A stretch of 64,000 bases of DNA from Metabacillus lacus. Lineage in GTDB: Bacteria; Bacillota; Bacilli; Bacillales; Bacillaceae. Position numbers and translations under genes: made by a program. Below the pieces are notes generated by a model that saw only the letters and a program-made list of their open reading frames with translations, made no database searches and had not been told where the DNA came from. This document shows, one piece after another, positions 18,105 through 26,053 of this stretch (positions are counted from its first letter, which is position 1; each line of letters opens with the position of its first letter). The stretch covers positions 162,149 through 226,148 of the forward strand of contig NZ_WKKI01000003.1 in assembly GCF_009674805.1 (NCBI RefSeq), given 5' to 3'.

Positions 18105-18437
18105 TTAATAGTTTAACTCAGTAGACTCCAGTCGGCTGCCGGACATATTTTTTTCCAGAGCCTCAAGTCTCTCTGTAAGCTTCCTGTTTTCTTCTTCAAG
18201 TGCTTTCGTATTGTTTCCGGCTGCCTTTGATGTTAGATAAGGATCGTGTTCCCACCAATCCATTCCGATTTCTTTTGCCTTATCTACCGATGCGACAATC
18301 AGCCGGATTTTGATGGTTAACAGCTCAACATCAGCAATTCCTACTGTAATATCCCCTGCAATTACGACCCCTTTATCCAGGATTTTTTCGAGAACATCTA
18401 CAATAGAACTGGATTGATTAGCATGTTCAATTGCCAT
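18105..18437 (-). CDS. gvpJ: Gas vesicle protein GvpJ (GvpA family)
   Basis: 110 residues. The GvpA-like core (residues 10-65: VDVLEKILDKGVVIAGDITV and the following VELLTIKIRLIVASVDKAK) is present, followed by a GMDWWEHDPYL segment and a C-terminal coiled coil that GvpA lacks. GvpJ is thought to help nucleate or shape the conical tips. Start ATG follows AAGGAGG. Confidence 0.9.
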   Translation of the reverse strand: MAIEHANQSSSIVDVLEKILDKGVVIAGDITVGIADVELLTIKIRLIVASVDKAKEIGMDWWEHDPYLTSKAAGNNTKALEEENRKLTERLEALEKNMSGSRLESTELNY

Positions 18438-18469
18438 TTTATTTTCCTCCTTGCAATTACCTCTTTTTG

Positions 18470-18754
18470 TTATAGCAAGCTGCCCAGCGGTCCAAGATCA
18501 ATGTTCAGATCTTCCGCATCCAAGCCAAAAATCTCCTTCAGCTCTTCCATTTTTTCTTCTAAATTCATCAGGGCTTCTCCGAGATCTTCGATTTGTTCAT
18601 CTGTCAGAGTTCCTCCCTCTACCCGCCTGATTGCATGCCTTTCAACAATTTGCCGCAATAATTCAATCACTGTCAGGACGAGCTGTGCCAGCCCATGTTC
18701 TGCATTTTCCGGATCAAGGTTAATCTTGCCATTTGTTTGGTTGGCCGGTTGCAC
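18470..18754 (-). CDS. gvpK: Gas vesicle protein GvpK
   Basis: 94 residues, helical, with the family motif INLDPENAEHGLAQLVLTVIELLRQ and GTLTDEQIEDLGEALMNLEEKM (quoted in part). It starts at GTG after GGGAGGAATTAATCA and overlaps the end of gvpS by 35 bases in another frame, which implies translational coupling. GvpK is essential for vesicle assembly in B. megaterium cluster studies; its biochemical role is not known. Confidence 0.92.
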   Translation of the reverse strand: MQPANQTNGKINLDPENAEHGLAQLVLTVIELLRQIVERHAIRRVEGGTLTDEQIEDLGEALMNLEEKMEELKEIFGLDAEDLNIDLGPLGSLL

Positions 18755-18995
18755 TGATTAATTCCTCCCTTTGTGAATCAAATTGTTCAGAGGACACCGT
18801 TTTGCGGCCCCCCTGCTGCGCTTGAACGAGTGATTCCACAGAAGCGATCAGAACTCTCAGGTCGAGATAAACCAAATCCACCCCGGCAATTGAAATCACT
18901 AAATCCGCTTTAATCGCAACACCCTTGTCCAGGATGACGTCCAATATATCAATTAACGCAATGTCCTTATTTTCTACCGATTCCCTTAATGACAT
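18720..18995 (-). CDS. gvpS: Gas vesicle protein GvpS (GvpA family)
   Basis: 91 residues starting at the ATG after GGAGGAGAGAAT; the upstream in-frame extension lies inside gvpL. GvpA-like core: LIDILDVILDKGVAIKADLV, then VDLVYLDLRVLIASVESL. The C-terminal tail is Gln/Ser-rich. It is thought to be a minor structural or nucleating GvpA paralogue. Its 3' end overlaps gvpK. Confidence 0.9.
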   Translation of the reverse strand: MSLRESVENKDIALIDILDVILDKGVAIKADLVISIAGVDLVYLDLRVLIASVESLVQAQQGGRKTVSSEQFDSQREELISATGQPNKWQD

Positions 18996-19009
18996 ATTCT
19001 CTCCTCCAC

Positions 19010-19819
19010 TTATGAAAAGCTGGAGAAATGATAAGCGGGCCACGGTCCTGAAACCTCAAATTGCCATCCAGCTTCCTTCATATCTTTTTCATATTGCTGA
19101 ACTCGTTTCAGGAAAGTTTCCACTTCCGGTTTGGAAATGAGGTACACGCCATTCCAGGTCATTTGTTCTTTCTTTCCTGTAACATCATTGCTCCAGGTTC
19201 TTTTCACATTTCCTTTTATCGTAAATTCCTTCAGTTGGTCATGAACTTTTTCACAAACAGCATTTTTCTCATTTTCAAGCTCATTTTCCACAAGCTTATC
19301 CAGCTTCTTTTTTTCAAAGAACTGCTTGCCCTTTGGGAGCTGGCCTATTTCTTCTCTTTTCGCCTCAATCGTTGGATTATGAAGGCTTACTTGTTCCTTT
19401 AGAAGCTTGTCATCAGAATAGATTTTTACATTCCATTCTTCATTTCCAGTGATGAAATCCAGCGTGTCGATCATTTTAACCTGATTTGCAGCCACAGTTG
19501 TTTCCAGACTTTCAACATTTTTATAGATGGTGCAAAACTTCAGTGGTATGACTGTATAATGCTTAGCTAAATTCAAGACTGTTTCATGGTGGTGAAAGGC
19601 CTTTTCCTGAAGCCATTCCATATCATTGCTGGTTTTGTCCTTGATGATATCCTCGCTGTATTCCTCAGGATTCAGTTCACAAACAATTGCTGTCAGTTCG
19701 CCGATTTGATGGCCAAGGATGTTCGAATTTTCATCAAAACCTTTTAACCCTTGCGGAAGCGCATGCTCTTCAGCTTCCTTTGAGGGTACTAATCCATAAA
19801 GATAAACAAGACCGTTCAT
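19010..19819 (-). CDS. gvpL: Gas vesicle protein GvpL (GvpF/L family)
   Basis: 269 residues. The family's N-terminal ferredoxin-like fold begins VYLYGLVP; a HHETVLNLAKHYTVIPLKFCTIYKN block (about 80-105) and the C-terminal SGPWPAYHFSSF motif are typical. It shares the WPAY(H/N)F ending with GvpF in the same cluster. GvpF/L proteins bind the GvpA monomer and are minor vesicle components. ATG follows GAGGAAAGTGAAGA. Confidence 0.92.
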   Translation of the reverse strand: MNGLVYLYGLVPSKEAEEHALPQGLKGFDENSNILGHQIGELTAIVCELNPEEYSEDIIKDKTSNDMEWLQEKAFHHHETVLNLAKHYTVIPLKFCTIYKNVESLETTVAANQVKMIDTLDFITGNEEWNVKIYSDDKLLKEQVSLHNPTIEAKREEIGQLPKGKQFFEKKKLDKLVENELENEKNAVCEKVHDQLKEFTIKGNVKRTWSNDVTGKKEQMTWNGVYLISKPEVETFLKRVQQYEKDMKEAGWQFEVSGPWPAYHFSSFS

Positions 19820-19831
19820 TCTTCACTTTCC

Positions 19832-20086
19832 TCATTTCTTCTTAGTCATCTCTTCCCATTGCTGCATTTCCAGCCTTTTAGCCGTTTCATACCTGATTAG
19901 AAGCTCTTCTTCCTTCGCCTTGTAAGCTTCTTCAGGAATTTCCCCAAGCTCAAACATCATTTGCAGCTGAATCAGCTTTTGCTGAATGGTCGGCAGGTCG
20001 AATAGCTCTTTATCAGCTTCTTCCTTGACCTTTTCTCCAATTTTCATGATCAGGTTGATGGGGGCTGAAACTAATTTATGAATCAT
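19832..20086 (-). CDS. gvpG: Gas vesicle protein GvpG
   Basis: 84 residues starting at MIHKLVSAPINLIMKIGEKV; longer in-frame starts lie inside gvpF. Highly helical with coiled-coil character in the ELFDLPTIQQKLIQLQMMFE block, and the family motif GEIPEEAYKAKEEELL. Its ATG shares one base with the gvpF stop (TGATG), so translation is coupled. It is a small accessory assembly protein. Confidence 0.9.
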   Translation of the reverse strand: MIHKLVSAPINLIMKIGEKVKEEADKELFDLPTIQQKLIQLQMMFELGEIPEEAYKAKEEELLIRYETAKRLEMQQWEEMTKKK

Positions 20087-20853
20087 CAGGCATCTTCTAC
20101 TTTCAGCCTGATATTGATAAAGTTGTAAGCCGGCCATGGACCACTGTAGCTGAATTCAACTTTATCCTTCCATTTATCATGAATGTCATTGACCCTTTGA
20201 TCAAAATCAGCTTCTTTGTCCTCTTCAACCAGAAAGGAAGCGTTCAGAAGCATTTTCTCTCCGATAGGATCATTCTTTTTTGCTGTCACGGCAATTTCCT
20301 CGAGTGGAGCAAGAATTTCCTTTTCCATATCTCTTTGCAGTGAAGTGATGATTTTTTGAGCAGCACCGCCTAATTGAATTCTTTCATAGTAGCTTGCTGC
20401 CTCAGATTTGCCCTGAACTGATTTAGCCATTTTTTCAATGTTGGCATTTCCGCTCACCTGAGATTCCAGCCATTCCTTTTTTCCAATTACTTTTAGTCCC
20501 AGCTCAATCTTTCCTTCAATTTCAGGAAACAGCTTTTGAAATTGGGGATAAAGATTTTCAAGAAGCACTGCTACATCCTCTTTTGATCCGAAGACATTTC
20601 CAAAGCTGACCGGAATAACAGTCTTATTCTTCTTCATCACTTGGGACACAGCATTCTGGTGCATTAAGAGGTTATCTTTGTTAGGATGATAAATTTTCAT
20701 CGGCACGTCCGCAGCAACCATTGCAGCGTCCTTATAGCCGATTGTATATAGCTTTCTTACTTCTCCTTCTATTTCCAGCTGACCGAATTCCTCCTGGCCG
20801 TCTGTCTGAATTCCACAAAATATATAAACGCCTATTGTTTCTTCTTGACTCAT
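20086..20853 (-). CDS. gvpF: Gas vesicle protein GvpF (GvpF/L family)
   Basis: 255 residues. Starts with IGVYIFCGIQ, has the NKTVIPVSFGNVFGS block (about 75-90) equivalent to VIPLKFCTIY in GvpL, and ends with YSGPWPAYNFINIRL. It is the canonical GvpF, which in other systems lies at the gas-facing or nucleation side and chaperones GvpA. ATG follows AAAGGAG. It lies between gvpN (1-base gap) and gvpG (overlap). Confidence 0.92.
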   Translation of the reverse strand: MSQEETIGVYIFCGIQTDGQEEFGQLEIEGEVRKLYTIGYKDAAMVAADVPMKIYHPNKDNLLMHQNAVSQVMKKNKTVIPVSFGNVFGSKEDVAVLLENLYPQFQKLFPEIEGKIELGLKVIGKKEWLESQVSGNANIEKMAKSVQGKSEAASYYERIQLGGAAQKIITSLQRDMEKEILAPLEEIAVTAKKNDPIGEKMLLNASFLVEEDKEADFDQRVNDIHDKWKDKVEFSYSGPWPAYNFINIRLKVEDA

Positions 20854-20854
20854 G

Positions 20855-21781
20855 TTAATTCTCCTTTACTGCTTGGGGCGCACCTGCAGATTTGCAGGCT
20901 TCCTGAATAAGTGATACCGCTTCTTTCAATGGTTCTTCCGTTTCCAGGCAGCGGCTGACCTGATGCCCTAAAATATCAATGCACAGCTTTTGAAATGCTT
21001 CCTGGTTTCCGTCGATTGCAATATCCTCTTCTGAGGCAATTCTTGCAATCATTAAGGATGCCCTGAGACTCGGTCCTTGATCTCCCTTGCATTTCTCTCT
21101 TAACCGGCTGACAATGTCTGTCACAAGCCTTGCCTGAACGCTGCTGATGTCTTCCTTGTCTGCAATGATCGCCGCCTCGCTGCTGCTGTCCTTGCGCTCT
21201 ACAAACATGGTGATCAATCTGTCCAGAAGTGCATCCTGTGTCTGGTAAACTCCTGCATATTCCTCAGGATTGCTCGTAAAAATAACCGAAAACTCAGGAT
21301 GGACACGGACAAATGGATCTGTCAGCTTTGTGCCGTACAGTGGAAGAACCCCTTCTTCCAAAATGGATAAAAAGATGTTGTTGGTTGAAGGCTTTGAACG
21401 GGTAAATTCATCATAAACCAGCGTATAGCCGTTTTTCACTGCTTCCAGCAGCCGCCCGTCCTTCCATGTTTCCGTCACGTTTTCTTCCCGTTTGTATACG
21501 GAGCGGATGTAATTATCCACCATCTTCTTACTTGTATAGCCGGTAAAATCACCTATAAGGTCCTGATTGTTCAGCTCGTGATTACCATGAATAAGCATAA
21601 CAGGCCTGTTTCGTTTCTTAGCCAAAGCCAAAGCAAGAGAAGTTTTCCCAACTCCTGAGGGCCCTGTAAAATGCACCGGATACCCTGCTTTCAAATACTG
21701 CAGGGAGCGGGAGAGCAGGGCTTCAGTGCCGGCATCCTTTGTAATAAAGTTTCTTTTCATTTTGGTCTTTAAAACTGTCAC
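20855..21781 (-). CDS. gvpN: Gas vesicle AAA+ ATPase GvpN
   Basis: 308 residues, MoxR-like AAA+ ATPase. Walker A GPSGVGKTSL near residues 39-48, Walker B LVYDEFTRS, sensor 1 in SVIFTSNPEEYAG, and the arginine finger region DALLDRLI. GvpN is needed for vesicles to grow from biconical bodies to full width and is thought to act as a chaperone driven by ATP. Start is GTG after AGGAGGAACTAGT. Confidence 0.94.
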   Translation of the reverse strand: MTVLKTKMKRNFITKDAGTEALLSRSLQYLKAGYPVHFTGPSGVGKTSLALALAKKRNRPVMLIHGNHELNNQDLIGDFTGYTSKKMVDNYIRSVYKREENVTETWKDGRLLEAVKNGYTLVYDEFTRSKPSTNNIFLSILEEGVLPLYGTKLTDPFVRVHPEFSVIFTSNPEEYAGVYQTQDALLDRLITMFVERKDSSSEAAIIADKEDISSVQARLVTDIVSRLREKCKGDQGPSLRASLMIARIASEEDIAIDGNQEAFQKLCIDILGHQVSRCLETEEPLKEAVSLIQEACKSAGAPQAVKEN

Positions 21782-21805
21782 ACTAGTTCCTCCTGCCCGC
21801 CTGTC

Positions 21806-22072
21806 CTACACTTCCTGTTTGATAGAGCTTCGATAACGAATGTCCCATCGTTTATAGGATACGACTTCTTTCTCTTCATTCAGATAAACTTCATACACAC
21901 CGAGCATTTCATCCTTAGCATATCTTTTCATATATTCTTTTTCTTCAATTACCTCGACTGTCAGCTTCCAGCCATTATTGTCACTTTGTTCAACAGAGGT
22001 AATTTTGTGGACTGGTGCAACAAATTCATTGAAAAACTCCGTCACATTACCGATTATTTTTTTAATCTCCAT
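21806..22072 (-). CDS. gvpR: Gas vesicle protein GvpR (GvpO family)
   Basis: 88 residues from the ATG after GGAGGGCATA; the longer frame upstream has no ribosome binding site. The pattern VTSVEQ...GWKLTVEVIEEKEYM, then LGVYEVYLNEEKEVVSYKR, is the GvpO/GvpR family signature, a small alpha+beta domain. In haloarchaea GvpO is a regulator or accessory; here it lies between gvpB and gvpN as in B. megaterium. Confidence 0.87.
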   Translation of the reverse strand: MEIKKIIGNVTEFFNEFVAPVHKITSVEQSDNNGWKLTVEVIEEKEYMKRYAKDEMLGVYEVYLNEEKEVVSYKRWDIRYRSSIKQEV

Positions 22073-22137
22073 TATGCCCTCCTGCAAAACCATACAGGCC
22101 AGGGCTGTTAACACCCTGGCTGTACTTTTATATCAAC

Positions 22138-22407
22138 CTAAATGCTGAACTGCGCATTTCTTTCGTTAGTCTGGCCCGGGAGCCTGCCGCCTTCATCGTT
22201 TTCATACTCATCTCGCAGCAGCCCGACGGCTTCTGCGTAACGCAGCCATGTGTCAACACTCGCTATAACAACTCTGGCTTCTACCGTCAGAATTTCTATT
22301 CCTACCACTGAGACTCTGACAAATGCATCAATGACGATCCCTTTGTCTAGTATCCTGTCAATAACTTCTGCCAAGCTTGAACTGTCTGTACTTTTTTGCA
22401 CTGCCAT
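22138..22407 (-). CDS. gvpB: Major gas vesicle shell protein GvpB (GvpA paralogue)
   Basis: 89 residues. Residues 3-70 are almost identical to gvpA in the same operon ([20 protein letters not shown]..., [16 protein letters not shown]), differing at one core position (SVVG against SLVG); only the last ~20 residues differ. The beta hairpin hydrophobic core faces the gas lumen. ATG follows AAAGGAGAATGCGAA. In B. megaterium GvpB is the main structural subunit. Confidence 0.95.
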   Translation of the reverse strand: MAVQKSTDSSSLAEVIDRILDKGIVIDAFVRVSVVGIEILTVEARVVIASVDTWLRYAEAVGLLRDEYENDEGGRLPGQTNERNAQFSI

Positions 22408-22430
22408 TTCGCATTCTCCTTTCAATTATC

Positions 22431-22898
22431 TTACGAACCCATTGTTTTAATATGATTAGAGGATTTAATATCCCCTGCACCTTTGATTTTCGCTGCACTT
22501 TTAACATCTCTTGAAGACTTGATGCTGCTTACGCTTTTCAGATCGTTGACACCCTTGACTGTCCGATCATCATCATTTTTCCTGCTCGATGAAATTTTCT
22601 TTTGAAAAGCTTCGCCAGCCTCTCTTACATTTCCGAGCTTGTCTCCGACCTTTAAAAGGACATTCTGCGTTTTTTCCTTCGCTTTTTCTGCGTTATCGTG
22701 AAGTTTATCTTGGAATTCATCCCGCCCATGTTCTACCTTTTCCGTAAATTCATGAGCCTTTTCCTGTACACCTTCAGTTAATTTTTCTTTCGCTTTATCA
22801 GCGACATAATCTTTCACTTTATCCTTTAGTGGTTCAGGTGCATGCTGATAAGCACTTTTTGCCAGCTTACCAGCTGCCTTTTTTAAGTTGTCTTCCAT
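22431..22898 (-). CDS. gvpQ: Gas vesicle protein GvpQ
   Basis: 155 residues. Residues 1-100 are amphipathic and Lys/Glu/Ala-rich with 11-residue-type repeats (DKVKDYVADKAKEKLTEGVQ), resembling LEA-like helices. Residues 110-155 are Ser/Lys-rich with repeated S(I/V)KSS-type units (SSIKSSRDVKSAAKIKGAGD). It matches the GvpQ position between gvpP and gvpB. Function unknown; in B. megaterium it is not essential for vesicles in heterologous work. Confidence 0.82.
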   Translation of the reverse strand: MEDNLKKAAGKLAKSAYQHAPEPLKDKVKDYVADKAKEKLTEGVQEKAHEFTEKVEHGRDEFQDKLHDNAEKAKEKTQNVLLKVGDKLGNVREAGEAFQKKISSSRKNDDDRTVKGVNDLKSVSSIKSSRDVKSAAKIKGAGDIKSSNHIKTMGS

Positions 22899-22926
22899 TT
22901 TGAAGCCCCCTTAGTAAGGGTTGCAG

Positions 22927-23385
22927 TTACTTTGAATCAACCAGATTGCTAAGCATCTGCTCAATTTTTTCAAGCCTGTCATTCAGCTGTTTATTTTCTT
23001 CTTTAATCTCTTCGTAATCGCCATTGTCTTCCTGCTTTTTGCCCTTGTCTTTTTTCGGAGACAACAGGCCTTCTTCAATCTTGGATAAATATCCTGATGC
23101 AAGTTGTTTAACACTGTTTTGTGCCTGTCCTGCAATCAGCTCCTGTGCTGTCTTGCGGAATTCGTCTCCGGCCGTTTTCACAAATTCTGACTCACTCAAA
23201 TTCTCCATGATCTTTTTACTCGCCTTTGGATTAGCCAGCAAACCGATTCCCGCGCCGACTACTCCGCCAAGGATAGCCATATTCACAGAGTAATTTTTAT
23301 CTCCATCCTTCTTTTCAGCACTTTCCTCCTGACTGTTCGGTTCTTCATTTTCACTTTGGGTCTTCTTTACTTCTTCTTTACTCAT
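22927..23385 (-). CDS. gvpP: Gas vesicle protein GvpP (YtxH-like)
   Basis: About 152 residues. Acidic head (residues 1-32), a glycine-rich YtxH-like hydrophobic segment MAILGGVVGAGIGLLANPKA (about 36-55), a helical middle, and a C-terminal coiled coil NKQLNDRLEKIEQMLSNL that matches the coiled coil of gvpT2. A TTG lies 3 bases upstream of the chosen ATG. It is the second gene of the operon, as in B. megaterium. Confidence 0.82.
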   Translation of the reverse strand: MSKEEVKKTQSENEEPNSQEESAEKKDGDKNYSVNMAILGGVVGAGIGLLANPKASKKIMENLSESEFVKTAGDEFRKTAQELIAGQAQNSVKQLASGYLSKIEEGLLSPKKDKGKKQEDNGDYEEIKEENKQLNDRLEKIEQMLSNLVDSK

Positions 23386-23427
23386 CAACGAATCCCACTT
23401 TCTCCAGAGTTATAGTTTCTTCCCAAA

Positions 23428-23682
23428 TCAATAGCTTAGCTGTGCCTGACCTCTTCCTTCAGGCAATCCTTCTTCCAATACTTCATCTCTAAGCAAACCA
23501 ACTGCCTCTGCGTAACGCAGCCACGTATCAACACTGGCAATCACTACCCTCGCTTCAACAGTAAGAATTTCAATACCTACAAGGGATACTCTCACGAAAG
23601 CATCAATGACGATCCCCTTATCAAGTATTCTGTCAATTACCTCTGCAAGACTTGAACTGTCAGTACTTTTCTGAACACTCAT
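23428..23682 (-). CDS. gvpA: Gas vesicle structural protein GvpA
   Basis: 84 residues. Complete GvpA fold: helix 1 [13 protein letters not shown], the two beta strands around [20 protein letters not shown], and helix 2 [15 protein letters not shown]; the C-terminal [15 protein letters not shown] tail is short. It forms the ribbed gas-permeable shell. First gene of the operon, with a strong GAAAGGAGGCCATCAC before the ATG and a SigB-like promoter upstream. Confidence 0.96.
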   Translation of the reverse strand: MSVQKSTDSSSLAEVIDRILDKGIVIDAFVRVSLVGIEILTVEARVVIASVDTWLRYAEAVGLLRDEVLEEGLPEGRGQAQLSY

Positions 23683-23747
23683 GTGATGGCCTCCTTTCAG
23701 ATTGTGACATTGCTTTGGCCATGTTATTTTGCGGAACTAATATGTAT

Positions 23748-23772
23748 ATACCTTTACTAAATGAACTTAAAC
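23748..23772 (-). promoter_or_regulatory. SigB-like promoter of the gvp operon
   Basis: GTTTAA at 23772-23767 and AGGTAT at 23753-23748 are separated by 13 bases, against the SigB consensus GTTTAA-N13-15-GGGTAT (one mismatch). It lies about 65 bases upstream of the gvpA ATG. No equally good SigA promoter was seen nearby. Confidence 0.5.
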
Positions 23773-24128
23773 AGGCAAAACTGACCATTTACAGTAAATT
23801 CATGCAATATGACAAAACTTCTTTTTACGAAAGCATGGAAACTCATATGAATTCTGCATTCTGCAGCTCTTTATAACGTTCATTACACTTATATTACTTA
23901 ATCCCTATTAGGTCTAAAATCATAGAGCAACTTCCTTTTCTTACTTCTCGACAAAATGTGAGTTTATTGAACCAGTTAATATGCCCTATCACTTTCCTTT
24001 TTTTCACTTGAGAATATTTTGAATTGACGTTATCTGCAGATCTTTCAAACTGAAAAATTACTATTTTAAAATAATGATCTACTCACTGGTTGTTGATGAA
24101 TTTTAATATTATGAGGGAAATATACAGC
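23773..24128. other. Gene-free stretch between the gvp and par loci
   Basis: AT-rich, with no convincing gene or remnant. It separates the terminator of the parMR-like genes from the gvp promoter, so the two loci are likely to be transcribed separately. Confidence 0.5.
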
Positions 24129-24160
24129 AAAAAAACCCCTCTTTATTAAGAGGGGAGGGG
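24129..24160 (-). terminator. Terminator of the parMR-like genes
   Basis: CCCCTCTT-AATA-AAGAGGGG followed by seven T on the minus strand, directly after the stop at 24163. Confidence 0.85.
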
Positions 24161-24162
24161 AA

Positions 24163-24774
24163 TCACTTATTCATTCTGGAGAGAAAGTCGCCTAACAGGT
24201 CATCCAGATCTTCTTCGGTATCTTCTTCAGGTTCTGCTTGGGGTTCACTCTGCTTTGCTAACTCCCAGTCAAAGTCATCCAAGTCAGCATCAAAATCTTC
24301 TTCTAATGCACTCGCTGCTTCATTGGAACCTGAATTCATTTCACTCTCTTCCGAAAAGCTCTGCAGCTGTGTAACATCCTTGTCGTTTTCTGTTTCCTGC
24401 AAATACAGCGCCTCGTCAATGTCAGTCGATTTGCTGTTCAGCGTAGCGAGAATAGAGGTTGAACGAACAGGATCTGTTAAAAGCTGATAGATGATATTGC
24501 CGATCAGCGCCTCAGAGTGTTCATGCTTCAGCCAGTTTCTTTGTGATTTAGTCAGCTGATGGGGGAGAGGGACGGTAATTGTTTCTCTGCTGCTTCCCTT
24601 GGAACTTGCCGCCCCAGCCATTACAAACTCTGCAATCTTACTGGAAAAATTTCTTCTTTCTGTTTCCTTGAGATTCTGCAAATACTTCAGTAAGTGATCA
24701 GGAGTATCAGAAGGGATGCGAAAAGAAATGGTCTGCCCTCTCTTCATCTCCCCATAATTGTTTTTCTTCATCAT
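24163..24774 (-). CDS. Putative ParR/AlfB-like partner protein of the actin homologue
   Basis: 203 residues. Basic N-terminal region with RGQTISFRIPSDTPDHLLKYLQNLK followed by ERRNFSSKIAEFVMAG and KSQRNWLKHEHSEALIGNIIYQLL, consistent with a ribbon-helix-helix-type DNA-binding head. The C-terminal third is strongly acidic and ends in DLDDLLGDFLSRMNK, a short hydrophobic acidic peptide like those by which ParR-type adaptors bind filament ends. No close family is recognised by sequence. It starts 5 bases after the actin gene stop. Role as adaptor and repressor is inferred from position and composition. Confidence 0.6.
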   Translation of the reverse strand: MMKKNNYGEMKRGQTISFRIPSDTPDHLLKYLQNLKETERRNFSSKIAEFVMAGAASSKGSSRETITVPLPHQLTKSQRNWLKHEHSEALIGNIIYQLLTDPVRSTSILATLNSKSTDIDEALYLQETENDKDVTQLQSFSEESEMNSGSNEAASALEEDFDADLDDFDWELAKQSEPQAEPEEDTEEDLDDLLGDFLSRMNK

Positions 24775-24779
24775 CTGAC

Positions 24780-25949
24780 CTATTTCTTAACAGGTTCTTT
24801 TGTATTTTGCTTTTGTGTTTTTCTAACATAATCCTTTACTAGCTTGTGATAAGCATTAGCCATCATCCAAATACTTTCTTTTTCATCCTCGAAAAAATCA
24901 ATATTATAGCCGTCCAGATTGTTATTCAGCGTTTTAATATATTCCTTTAACACTGTTGAACCGCCCCCGACAAAGTAGCAGATCTCTGTTTGTGAATTTT
25001 TCTGCCAGGTGTTGCGCAGCAAACGATATTGCTTTTTCGCTAAATCCAGAAGGATACGGTCTGTAATATCATGGACACTCGTACGGCTGCCCCTCACCAT
25101 AATATGATTGCGGTCATTCTTTTTTGTGATAATTTCTACTACATCACGGCGGCTGTCCAATTCTACACCGTGCTTTGTTCTGATTTCTTCGCGGATTGCC
25201 TCCAGGGATTCTGACACACCCAGGTTAAAACCTTGCGCTTTATCATCATCCACATTGCGGTTTTTAATCACTGCAATGTCCGTAGACAGGCCGCCAATAT
25301 CTTGAATGAGTATTCTTTTATCAATCAAATCTTTATTAATGATTTTCAAGTCATTGTCCATGACAAGGTTGATATAAGCTGCGAAACCTTCCGGATACAC
25401 TTTTACCTCTTCAAACTTAATATTAACTTTTAAGCCTTGATATTTAGGTGTTACCAAAAATTCCACTTGATGAACTGATCCAAGCAATCTAGATCGGTAT
25501 CCCGCATCTTTGCCTTCCTTCACTTCTCTCAAAGGAAGTCCAGTACCCAGTATGTAGGAAGCATCAATCACGTTTTTGTTTCTCGAAAACTGTTCCTTGT
25601 TTTCATCTCTGACAGCATCCAAAGCAAGTGTGGTTAAAAGCATAACAAGTGTTTGATCTTCCTCGGACTTGCTGCTGCCCGGATCAAGTTCAGTGGCATT
25701 GTCACTTTTTGTCGCAAGAATGCCAACTCGGTAAATAGCATTGTTTTCCTTTAAAGCCGGTGAATGAACTTTCACATGTATGCCGTCCAGCGGATTTTTT
25801 TCATCCAGCTCTTCTATTCCAATTACAGGGCGGTCTTCTGTATCTCTAGCAACGATATTTGGGATATTCAGCTCGTAATCTGCTTCTCCTAAAATTGCTT
25901 TAATAGAGTCGTTTCCAACATCAATAGCTGCCAATCGCGATTTAGCCAT
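24780..25949 (-). CDS. ParM/Alp-type actin-like segregation ATPase
   Basis: 389 residues with the actin/Hsp70 fold motifs in order: phosphate 1 AAIDVGNDSIKAIL (residues 7-20), phosphate 2 ILIQDIGGLSTDIAVI (about 213-228), and the adenosine motif CYFVGGGSTVLKEYI (about 321-335). Such proteins polymerise with ATP and push or pull plasmids apart. It is closest in style to the ParM/StbA group of Gram-positive plasmids (Alp7A/AlfA type). RBS AAAAGGAATGATTATAGA precedes the ATG. It is followed by its acidic partner and preceded by an octamer repeat array. The neighbours look chromosomal. Confidence 0.87.
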   Translation of the reverse strand: MAKSRLAAIDVGNDSIKAILGEADYELNIPNIVARDTEDRPVIGIEELDEKNPLDGIHVKVHSPALKENNAIYRVGILATKSDNATELDPGSSKSEEDQTLVMLLTTLALDAVRDENKEQFSRNKNVIDASYILGTGLPLREVKEGKDAGYRSRLLGSVHQVEFLVTPKYQGLKVNIKFEEVKVYPEGFAAYINLVMDNDLKIINKDLIDKRILIQDIGGLSTDIAVIKNRNVDDDKAQGFNLGVSESLEAIREEIRTKHGVELDSRRDVVEIITKKNDRNHIMVRGSRTSVHDITDRILLDLAKKQYRLLRNTWQKNSQTEICYFVGGGSTVLKEYIKTLNNNLDGYNIDFFEDEKESIWMMANAYHKLVKDYVRKTQKQNTKEPVKK

Positions 25950-26053
25950 TCTATAATCATTCCTTTTCTGGTTAAAAGTTTAGAAGTATGTAATATTTTC
26001 TTCTTTCTATAGGTTAAACTGACAATCGAAATACTTCAATGATTTACTGAAAA

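Noticed and set aside
24163..25949. The whole window being a plasmid because of the parM-like gene
   Set aside because: No replication or mobilisation gene is seen, and the flanks hold core-type genes (rluF, csp, iron uptake, yce/Ter operon) and a parS site.
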